Assembly: GCA_002500745.1 (NCBI GenBank)
Contig: DLST01000021.1
Coordinates: 71,313 to 79,083, forward strand
DNA from: Sphingobacterium sp. UBA7855
GTDB taxonomy: Bacteria; Bacteroidota; Bacteroidia; Sphingobacteriales; Sphingobacteriaceae
Direction of reading: 5' to 3'
DNA length: 7,771 nucleotides
The notes beneath the pieces were generated by a model, which was not told the DNA's origin, ran no database searches, and worked only from the letters and a program-made list of their open reading frames with translations. Positions within the stretch are counted from its first letter, which is position 1. Each line of letters begins with the position of its first letter. This document shows, in pieces, positions 1-5,365 of this stretch. Position numbers and translations under genes: made by a program.

Positions 1-31
1 TCTTTTTATTCGCTCATTTTAATTGATATGT

Positions 32-445
32 TTATTTTCCTTTTATACAGGCATTAAGCACATTTATACAACCTTTTCCTAAGGGATTGAATTTCTTTAC
101 AATTCGGAATATTGCAACGATTTGTGATGACTGTAAGACCATATTCCCACTTTGGGTGAAAGACGTTGAAATAGAAGCTATTCTAAAAATGTCATTTTTA
201 AAAGCGGAGTATCTGTTCCAAAATTTTTATATCCATAATTTGTCATACTCAATCTTACTGTTTTTGACAACGACGACGCGGAGACCAATTGCTTTATACC
301 GATGCATCACTTCTGTAAGACCTATTTCGACTGATGTGAACTGCGCAGATAAAAATGTCGGAAGCAATTGAGTAATTAAGAAAAGGAGTAAGAGAAGATG
401 GCTTCTCATCAATTGATTTGTTGAGATTTTAGTAATCGTATGCAT
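32..445 (-). pseudogene. Decayed 5' end of a secreted serine hydrolase (beta-lactamase-like family)
   Basis: Read on the minus strand from ATG 445 (or the in-frame ATG at 409), the product begins with a clear signal peptide: a hydrophobic leucine-rich core ending in LSA-Q. It continues into a segment typical of the N-terminus of class C beta-lactamase/DD-peptidase-like serine hydrolases (HRYKAIGLRVVVVKNSKI). The frame hits TAA at 227-229. The similarity carries on in the next frame (GYKNFGTDTPLLK, about 234-199) and then returns to the original frame (KNDIFRIASISTSFT, about 199-155), so two compensating indels are likely, the second in an A run. The FRIASIS block is where the catalytic SxxK motif sits, but the lysine is replaced by Thr (ACG at 164-166, one base from AAG). 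Downstream of about 150 the resemblance fades, and the frame stops at TAA 34-32. About 100 residues remain of a domain that normally exceeds 300. Being a pseudogene is an inference from motifs; sequencing error could explain the indels but not the missing 3' part. Confidence 0.6.
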
Positions 446-496
446 GTAAGGAAATCTTTTCTAATGAACAGCAATAATTATTGATTCAATACGATG

Positions 497-530
497 CAAA
501 CCTTATCCATAGGTAGCTCAGATAAACAAA
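497..530 (-). promoter_or_regulatory. Candidate Bacteroidota-type promoter of the decayed hydrolase
   Basis: On the minus strand a TTTG (530-527) is followed after 21 bases by TAAGGTTTG (505-497). This resembles the Bacteroidota consensus TTTG-N(about 19-21)-TAnnTTTG, except for one extra base inside the -7 element. A start site near 490 would leave a leader of about 45 bases before ATG 445. A 12-base palindrome, CAATAATTATTG (472-483), lies in that leader. This is a motif match only. Confidence 0.35.
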
Positions 531-594
531 GGGGCGATTAATGCAACTGATCATTCAGCAGAGATAGGGATGTAATAATCAATCCAACAATTCT

Positions 595-1476
595 TTAGGA
601 GGCGTTAAATTTACGGTATTCTTTTTGGATACAATCCATAAATTCGCCTAATGCGCTGTTTTTACTTTTTCTATTGGAGACCAGGATGATTTCTGTTTTG
701 CTATCTATGTCTTCAATTTTCATGGTTTTTAGTTTCAAATGTGGATACTGTTTGATACTGGAAGCGGGGACTACTGCTAATCCCAGACCTTGTGAAACCA
801 ATTCGAGAATAGAAGATATCGAGTTGCTCTGATGTACAATCTTAGGTTCGAACCCCATGCGATTACACGTATTAATAACATGGCGATGGTATTCGGACGC
901 ATATTTTTGATTGAAAGAGATAAAACTTTCATTAAAGAAGTTAATATCACTAAACACTATCTGTGTCGGGCCTACAATTACCATTGGATCTTCGAAGAGA
1001 GGAGTGGTCAATAATTCACTCGAATAAATCGGGGAACGCATTATACCTAGATCCAGTTTACCATTTTCTAGCGCCAATTTCTGTTTGTGTGTCGACGTTT
1101 CAAAAAGACTCACTCTTAAGTATGGAAATTTCTGTTGAATGTGTTTCAATACTGTGGCGAGCATTTTCTTGGGCGTTGAACTAATATACCCCAACTTGAA
1201 TTCTCCAGAAATATTGTTGTGGATCTGCTTCGTGATTGTTTTGCTGTGCTCTATATTCTGAAGAATTTCCACAACCTCCTCCAAAAAGTATTTACCGGCT
1301 TCTGTTAGTTCGACGCGTTTGTTGGTTCTGAAAAAAAGGATGACCCCCAACTCGTCTTCAAGGTCTTTAATCTGCCGGCTTAACGGCGGTTGGGACATAA
1401 ATAGACGTTCTGCTGCTCGGCCAAAATGAAGTTCTTCGGCTACTGTTTTGAAATAAATAAGATGTCGTATTTCCAT
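595..1476 (-). CDS. LysR-family transcriptional regulator
   Basis: A 293-residue LysR-type regulator of normal family length. The N-terminal winged helix-turn-helix occupies about residues 1-60: MEIRHLIYF opening, AAERLFMSQPPLSRQIKDLE as the helix-turn-helix, and ELGVILFFRTNKRVELTEAG as the wing. A linker helix (about 60-88) and a periplasmic-binding-protein-like effector domain (about 90-290, starting GEFKLGYISS) follow. I chose ATG 1476 because MEIRHLIYF is the classical LysR start; the frame could extend to a TTG at 1506, but that adds ten residues that do not fit the family. The protein should act as a cytoplasmic tetramer that binds a small effector. It is divergent from the methyltransferase at 1643, the usual arrangement of a LysR gene and its target. 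The N-terminal style resembles the BenM/CbbR/AlsR branch, but the effector cannot be told from sequence. Confidence 0.93.
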   Translation of the reverse strand: MEIRHLIYFKTVAEELHFGRAAERLFMSQPPLSRQIKDLEDELGVILFFRTNKRVELTEAGKYFLEEVVEILQNIEHSKTITKQIHNNISGEFKLGYISSTPKKMLATVLKHIQQKFPYLRVSLFETSTHKQKLALENGKLDLGIMRSPIYSSELLTTPLFEDPMVIVGPTQIVFSDINFFNESFISFNQKYASEYHRHVINTCNRMGFEPKIVHQSNSISSILELVSQGLGLAVVPASSIKQYPHLKLKTMKIEDIDSKTEIILVSNRKSKNSALGEFMDCIQKEYRKFNAS

Positions 1477-1642
1477 CGATACTTTTTTGGTATGAATTCT
1501 TGACAAAATAAATATTTTTAATGAATTTCAGTTAGTCTTACCTTTAAATTGTTAAAAAATAATGGGTGGGCCACAATACAATGATTCTGCATATGGTCAT
1601 GCTCTATGAGGCTAGTCCGAATAAAAAAACAATAATTTAAAG
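1477..1642. promoter_or_regulatory. Divergent regulatory region with a LysR-type T-N11-A dyad
   Basis: This is the shared upstream region of the LysR gene and the methyltransferase. At 1590-1608 it holds CATA-N11-TATG, an inverted repeat of the T-N11-A form bound by LysR-type regulators. Inside it lies GCAT-N6-ATGC (1589-1602). The dyad is 34 bases before the methyltransferase ATG and 113 before the LysR ATG. No exact TAnnTTTG element is visible for either gene; TAAATTG near 1545 (plus) and TATTTTG near 1510 (minus) are one base short. Functional role is inferred. Confidence 0.3.
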
Positions 1643-2356
1643 ATGAATAAAGCAACTTTACAGGAAATTGAAGCACGGTTTGACAATGATGTAGAACGTT
1701 TTTCAAATTTAGAAACAGGCCAAGCGACCACAGTTGATGCGGTTTGGAACATGGAGCTGATTACAGATGCCATTGCAAGTGTTTATCCAAATGCAAAAAA
1801 CATATTGGATATTGGATGTGGAGCAGGAAATTACGATGTTAAGTTATTACAAAAACTGAAATCTAATCCAAATTTTAGTCTTGTAGACTTAAGTCAACCC
1901 ATGTTAAATAGAGCACAAGAGCGTTTAAGTGCGCTGACAAAAGGAGAAATACAGTTGATAAAGGGAGACTTTAGGGAAGTTTCCTTGGAAGAGGGAAAAT
2001 TCGATGTCATTATTGCTACTTCGGTATTACATCACTTACGGGATGACGAGGATTGGTTAATCACTTTTAAAAAGTTATTCCGTCTGCTAAAATCGGGTGG
2101 AAGTGTATGGATTTTTGATTTGATAGAACAGAATAACGTTTATCTCCAAGAGCTAATTTATAAGGAGAAATATGGTGAATATTTAACTAAATTGAAGGAT
2201 GAGGAGTATCGTGATCATGTTTTTGACTATATTAAACATGAGGATACGCCGAGATCCCTGGTTTACCAGCTCAATTTATTGACCGATGTTGGTTTTAACA
2301 ATGTGGATGTTTTGCACAAGAATTTATGTTTCGCCTCGTATGTAGCCTTTAAATAG
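1643..2356 (+). CDS. Class I SAM-dependent methyltransferase
   Basis: A 237-residue cytoplasmic protein with a Rossmann-type methyltransferase fold. Motif I is ILDIGCGAGNY (54-64), which binds SAM. The acidic residue at the end of strand beta2, which contacts the SAM ribose, is in LVDLSQPML (80-88, Asp82). KGDF (107-110) carries the adenine-side Asp, DVIIATSVLHHL (121-132) is motif IV, and LLKSGGSVWIFDL (148-160) is the post-motif strand. The N-terminal helix (ARFDNDVERFSNLETGQ) and overall length recall small Methyltransf_11/25-type enzymes and, loosely, the CmoA-like group, but the substrate cannot be named. ATG 1643 has no Shine-Dalgarno sequence, which is normal for this phylum. The gene is monocistronic, divergent from the LysR regulator and followed by a hairpin at 2388. 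A substrate linked to the LysR effector is a reasonable guess, no more. Confidence 0.9.
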   Translation: MNKATLQEIEARFDNDVERFSNLETGQATTVDAVWNMELITDAIASVYPNAKNILDIGCGAGNYDVKLLQKLKSNPNFSLVDLSQPMLNRAQERLSALTKGEIQLIKGDFREVSLEEGKFDVIIATSVLHHLRDDEDWLITFKKLFRLLKSGGSVWIFDLIEQNNVYLQELIYKEKYGEYLTKLKDEEYRDHVFDYIKHEDTPRSLVYQLNLLTDVGFNNVDVLHKNLCFASYVAFK

Positions 2357-2387
2357 CGGGTTGTATAAATAGGGCTTTAATAAATAA

Positions 2388-2408
2388 GGCGATACGGGGA
2401 GTATCGCC
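2388..2408. terminator. Hairpin between convergent genes
   Basis: GGCGATAC (2388-2395), loop GGGGA, then GTATCGCC (2401-2408) form a perfect 8-bp stem 31 bases after the methyltransferase stop. On the plus strand the sequence that follows (ATAAAATC) has no T run, whereas on the minus strand the stem is followed by TTATTTATT. It could end the methyltransferase transcript weakly, or end the minus-strand cluster arriving from the other side. Confidence 0.4.
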
Positions 2409-2451
2409 ATAAAATCACACTAACTATTAAAAACCCTATAGGACTAGGAAT

Positions 2452-2586
2452 TTACATATTCAATAAACCAATTTCTGTCTTATCCCACGCTCTTCCAACA
2501 TTATTCCCAATCACATGTGAGATGTCAAATAAATAATAAAATGTAATTATTGAGGTCAATACTTTAAAAAAAACAAGCATTTCCAT
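2452..2586 (-). CDS. Candidate small membrane-type protein, 44 residues
   Basis: On the minus strand, ATG 2586 opens a 44-residue frame ending at TAA 2454-2452; a second ATG lies at 2580. It begins MEMLVFFKVLTSIITFYYLF, a hydrophobic stretch (about residues 4-20) long enough to be a membrane segment. A polar tail follows containing DISHVIGNNVGRAWDKTEIG, whose composition looks more like protein than random AT-rich DNA. The frame stays open upstream to a stop near 2651, so a TTG start, or an origin as the C-terminal remnant of a larger gene, is possible. It follows the Nudix gene by 69 bases on the same strand and could be the last member of that cluster. I do not recognise a family. A chance open frame is a real alternative. 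Confidence 0.3.
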   Translation of the reverse strand: MEMLVFFKVLTSIITFYYLFDISHVIGNNVGRAWDKTEIGLLNM

Positions 2587-2595
2587 TGGTTTACG

Positions 2596-2611
2596 TAAAG
2601 ATATATCTTTA
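2596..2611. repeat. Perfect 16-base palindrome
   Basis: TAAAGATATATCTTTA is perfectly self-complementary over 16 bases and is followed on the plus strand by TTTTTTAAAT. It lies nine bases before the start of the small minus-strand ORF and 45 bases after the Nudix stop codon. It could be a weak terminator-like stem (5-6 bp around an ATAT loop, then a T run on the plus strand), a protein-binding site, or a product of the AT-rich composition. Confidence 0.4.
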
Positions 2612-2655
2612 TTTTTTAAATACAAATAAAAATCATGAAAATTGAAAAATTATTA

Positions 2656-3111
2656 TTATCTAATCCTTTTCAAGAATTCCTCCCACGCGATTTGATCTGT
2701 TTTGAAGGTTAGATCTTCAATGAGAACCGATTCAATTGGCACCCATCGAAACGATTGAAGTTTATTGTCTTCGGATTTTTGATCCGGATCAAAATCGAAA
2801 GCGCTGTTCGTAGTTCTGATTTGAATTGGTGAAGTATTCTTAACCTGATAGTAAATGGATATTATCTGACTATCATTGAAGCTTGATTTCTCATAAAAGT
2901 CAGTAGTATAAATGTGCTTAACGACAGCAACTTCAAAATTACACTCTTCCTGATACTCCCGGATCAAAGCGTCCAATAAACCTTCTCCATATTCTAAGCC
3001 CCCGCCGGGGAATTTGGTAAATGAAACATTTTCCGTCCTTTCATCACTGATCAACACCTCTTGTTTTTCATTGATCAATATACCGTACACTCTTACGTTA
3101 AATGGAAACAT
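2656..3111 (-). CDS. Nudix hydrolase domain protein
   Basis: A 151-residue single-domain protein, the usual size for a small Nudix hydrolase. These enzymes cleave nucleoside diphosphates linked to another group and need Mg2+ or Mn2+. The Nudix box runs from Gly37 to Phe59: G37, E43, R51-E52 and E55-E56 fit GX5EX7REUXEEXGU, so the metal-binding REXXEE core is intact (RE-YQ-EE). Two positions deviate: Tyr53 at the first hydrophobic site, and Asn58 where the box normally has Gly. The N-terminal VRVYGILINEKQEVLIS strand is typical. The FPGGGLEYGEG surroundings resemble house-cleaning or ADP-ribose-type members, but the substrate cannot be read from sequence. The start at ATG 3111 is 36 bases after the preceding unknown gene, so co-transcription with it and the helicase is likely. 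Confidence 0.9.
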   Translation of the reverse strand: MFPFNVRVYGILINEKQEVLISDERTENVSFTKFPGGGLEYGEGLLDALIREYQEECNFEVAVVKHIYTTDFYEKSSFNDSQIISIYYQVKNTSPIQIRTTNSAFDFDPDQKSEDNKLQSFRWVPIESVLIEDLTFKTDQIAWEEFLKRIR

Positions 3112-3147
3112 GAGTTAATTATGTTTGTATATATTTAGTTTTTTTAT

Positions 3148-3894
3148 TTATAGTGGCATAAAGCCGTTGTCAATAGCAAGTTCGTCCAATCCGATATACG
3201 AATAATGTCTAGGAAGGAACCAGCCTATCGCTTCCATAATGTTCGTAAACTCTTTTTCTGTGCTGAATTGGTTGGCAACGATATTGAATGCTAAATCTTG
3301 TGTAGCATTTTCCTCATCTTTATAATTACGTGCCAGCAGCATAATTTTAGCATTCTTTACACCATAGTAATCCAAAAATTCACGTATTTGTGTACGTACT
3401 GTTTGTGGAAGAATAGTTTGAGCTGGCTGCCCAACTAATATTTCCTCATCTTTGCCAATAATTGTTGGTGTGTTTTTCTTTGAAAAAATGCTCTCATCCG
3501 TGTAAAATTCTTCATTCAGAAAGAAGTTGACCAAATCGCCATAGGTGAACACCCAATCTGGATTTTCATGCTGTGTATTAATTGCAATACCAAAACCCCT
3601 TGGTAACACAAAATCTTTTAGTCGATTTTTGATGACGAACGCTTGAAAGTTCTGATCTTTTGGAGCGCTTTCGAGTTGGAAATAAGGAAATCCGTCCGGA
3701 CCAACAACCACTTCTGTCTCGGCTAATTTCAATGTACATTCAGCAATATTTTTTAAAAATGTATCCCGCCATTCCTCATCCCGATCTTCAAAAGGAATCT
3801 CCATCAGACTATTCACGATGATAGTTTTTTCCAGGTCTCCTAGACGGTTATCATCTCCGTTGTTACTATCATCAAATAAATGTATTGTATTCAT
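3148..3894 (-). CDS. Conserved-looking acidic protein of unknown function
   Basis: A 248-residue soluble protein that I do not recognise. It has no signal peptide or membrane segment and is rich in Asp and Glu. It begins with an acidic, low-complexity stretch (HLFDDSNNGDDNRLGDLE), continues through mixed alpha/beta sequence (EVVVGPDGFPYFQLES, then FVLPRGFGIAIN) and a central segment, PTIIGKDEEILVGQPAQTILP (about 142-162). It ends in a compact region containing KIMLLARNY and MEAIGWFLPRHYSYIGLDELA. The layout is a little like two-part stress or SseB-like proteins, but that is an impression only. I chose ATG 3894; an upstream in-frame TTG at 3921 would add nine residues. The gene lies 52 bases after the helicase stop and 36 before the Nudix start, which suggests one transcript. 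Coding quality is good: long, open, with a normal amino acid mix. Confidence 0.8.
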   Translation of the reverse strand: MNTIHLFDDSNNGDDNRLGDLEKTIIVNSLMEIPFEDRDEEWRDTFLKNIAECTLKLAETEVVVGPDGFPYFQLESAPKDQNFQAFVIKNRLKDFVLPRGFGIAINTQHENPDWVFTYGDLVNFFLNEEFYTDESIFSKKNTPTIIGKDEEILVGQPAQTILPQTVRTQIREFLDYYGVKNAKIMLLARNYKDEENATQDLAFNIVANQFSTEKEFTNIMEAIGWFLPRHYSYIGLDELAIDNGFMPL

Positions 3895-3946
3895 CTCGAA
3901 TTGTGATTTTATGATTTTCAAGTAAAAGTAAAAGAATATTTATTAA

Positions 3947-5137
3947 TTAACGACGTTTTCTCGATTTTGAAGAACCTTTCCGCGGATTGGTTTGACTACT
4001 GGAGAGCATTTTCTCCCAGCTTAGCAAGTAAGGGTGCTGATCGTCAATTCTAATGTGCCGTTTTAAGGATAGTTGCAATTTGATCCATTTTTCGTTGTCT
4101 TCCGCGTCGCAAAACGTGAATGCTTTTCCGTCAGCGTCAGAACGACCAGTCCGGCCAATCCGATGGGTATATAGCTCTGGCGAATCTGGAACTTCGTAAT
4201 TGATGATCGCTTCCAGATCAGGAAAATCTACTCCGCGTGCCAAGAGGTCTGTTGCAATTAAAACACGTATATCTTTTCGTCTAAACTGAGCAATGATCTC
4301 TTCTCGTTTTTGCTGCGACTTATCACCATACAAAGCCAAACAAGAAACACCATTTCGGTTTAAAGCGGTTTCAATCCGTTCGACTCCTTGCACCGTTCGC
4401 GTGAAAACGATGACCTGTCGTGAAATCCTGTTTTCAAGCAGATGGCTCAATAAACTCTTTTTATCATTCTTGTCGACATAAAATACAGATTCCTCTATTT
4501 GACCTTTTTTTAAGGCTGTATCAATAATGATCTCGACCGGGTTGTTTAACTTTTTTCGAACAATTTTTTCGATTTCGGCGGTTTTTGTGGCTGAACTAAA
4601 AATAGATTGTCTTTCAGCAGGCAATTTATTGATGATTTTGTTGATATCCGCCGCAAAACCGAGATCAAGCAATTGATCGAATTCATCGATCACCAAGGTA
4701 TCTATCCTCTCTAAATCAATAATTCCCTGATCCAGAAAGTCCAGCAAACGACCCGGAGTGGCAAGGATCATATGCGCTTGAGGATAAACGTCCAATTGAC
4801 TTTCATAAGTTCCACCGCCATAAAAGCTGGCGATGATCAAATCCATACCTTCGATAAAATTCGTTATGCGCTGTTGGGTTTGAATACAAAGTTCCCGTGT
4901 TGGGAGCAGTACAAGTACAGATGGACGGGCAGCGGTAACTTTAGTTTGTAAACGTTGAATAATTGGGATCGCGTAAGCCTCAGTTTTCCCCGTTCCGGTC
5001 GGTGCAATCGCTAAACAATCCCTGCCCTCTAAAATGGCGGGGATAGCTCTTTCTTGAACAGGTGTAAGCGAAAAAAGCTTTCGTTTTTCAAGATTAGCGC
5101 TAAGGAATTTATCGAGTTTTAGTGTTGAAAAATTCAA
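3947..5137 (-). CDS. DEAD-box family ATP-dependent RNA helicase (DEFD variant)
   Basis: A 396-residue superfamily 2 RNA helicase that should unwind short RNA duplexes in ribosome assembly or mRNA turnover. All core motifs are present: Q motif around Thr25-Gln28, motif I APTGTGKT (45-52), Ia PTREL (79-83), Ib TPGR (127-130), III SAT (182-184), IV VFTRT (244-248), V ATDLLARGVDFP (295-306) and VI HRIGRTGR (325-332). Motif II reads DEFD (151-154) rather than DEAD. The C-terminus is a short basic tail (NPRKGSSKSRKRR) likely to grip RNA. No ATG exists between the upstream in-frame stop and the Q motif. TTG 5137 gives MNFSTLKLDKFL, which aligns with the MSFxxLGL opening of RhlE-type helicases, so I prefer it over TTG 5158. 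The gene probably leads the cluster with the unknown protein and the Nudix gene, divergent from E1. Confidence 0.93.
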   Translation of the reverse strand: MNFSTLKLDKFLSANLEKRKLFSLTPVQERAIPAILEGRDCLAIAPTGTGKTEAYAIPIIQRLQTKVTAARPSVLVLLPTRELCIQTQQRITNFIEGMDLIIASFYGGGTYESQLDVYPQAHMILATPGRLLDFLDQGIIDLERIDTLVIDEFDQLLDLGFAADINKIINKLPAERQSIFSSATKTAEIEKIVRKKLNNPVEIIIDTALKKGQIEESVFYVDKNDKKSLLSHLLENRISRQVIVFTRTVQGVERIETALNRNGVSCLALYGDKSQQKREEIIAQFRRKDIRVLIATDLLARGVDFPDLEAIINYEVPDSPELYTHRIGRTGRSDADGKAFTFCDAEDNEKWIKLQLSLKRHIRIDDQHPYLLSWEKMLSSSQTNPRKGSSKSRKRR

Positions 5138-5155
5138 AATAATGAATATAAAATC

Positions 5156-5163
5156 CAAAAATA
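5156..5163 (-). promoter_or_regulatory. Possible -7 element of the helicase cluster
   Basis: TATTTTTG on the minus strand (5163-5156) matches TAnnTTTG exactly. A TTTG lies only 14 bases upstream, shorter than the usual spacing, so the pair is weak. If used, transcription would start near 5149, which would exclude TTG 5158 as the start codon and leave a very short leader before TTG 5137. Confidence 0.22.
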
Positions 5164-5219
5164 GAAATTAAAAAGGACAAAGCTGATTTTACGTCGTTAT
5201 AGGTATTAAAAAATCTATG

Positions 5220-5272
5220 TAAATTAGGAATTTTTATTAAAAAGTACTAATTTGATAAATTAGAATATTCTA
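5220..5272. repeat. Cluster of repeated and palindromic elements upstream of E1
   Basis: TAAATTAG occurs twice in the same orientation (5220-5227 and 5256-5263). Its inverse core CTAATTT (5247-5253) lies just before the second copy, giving the hairpin CTAATTT-GAT-AAATTAG (5247-5263). This runs directly into the 12-base palindrome TAGAATATTCTA (5261-5272). The elements sit in the divergent helicase/E1 intergenic region and could be regulator binding sites, although AT-rich DNA produces such patterns readily. Confidence 0.45.
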
Positions 5273-5292
5273 TTTCAAATAAGGACTGTCGA

Positions 5293-5311
5293 TTGTCAAT
5301 TTATTTGACAA
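5293..5311. promoter_or_regulatory. Operator-like inverted repeat over the E1 promoter
   Basis: TTGTCAA (5293-5299), five bases, then TTGACAA (5305-5311) form a perfect 7-bp inverted repeat. The right arm overlaps the TTTG (5304-5307) that would serve as the -33 element of the E1 promoter, so a protein bound here would be well placed to block polymerase. The symmetry is seen directly; the regulatory role is inferred. Confidence 0.4.
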
Positions 5312-5348
5312 ACACCAATTATATAGAATAATATTTTTGTTAAATTTG
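5304..5348 (+). promoter_or_regulatory. Candidate promoter of the E1 gene
   Basis: Two exact matches to the Bacteroidota -7 element TAnnTTTG lie before the E1 start: TATTTTTG (5332-5339) and TAAATTTG (5341-5348). A TTTG at 5304-5307 lies 24 bases before the first, slightly longer than the usual 19-21; the second has no matching partner. Read with the sigma70 consensus, TTGACA (5305-5310), 18 bases, TAATAT (5329-5334) also fits. The leader to ATG 5366 would be only about 10-30 bases. No Shine-Dalgarno sequence is present. Confidence 0.42.
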
Positions 5349-5365
5349 TTGAAACAAAAAAGAAT

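Noticed and set aside
87..371. 94-residue plus-strand open frame
   Set aside because: It lies opposite the hydrolase remnant, has no recognisable domain, and its text reads like the reverse complement of the signal peptide and N-terminal strand region.
472..483. CAATAATTATTG 12-base palindrome
   Set aside because: It is made almost only of A and T and lies in the leader of a decayed gene; noted under the promoter but not counted as a separate site.
832..1184. Two overlapping plus-strand open frames inside the LysR gene
   Set aside because: Both are antisense to a well-supported LysR coding sequence and show no family motif.
3915..3935. Short tandem repeat AGTAAA AGTAAA before the unknown gene
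   Set aside because: Only two copies of a six-base AT-rich unit; this is expected by chance in such DNA.
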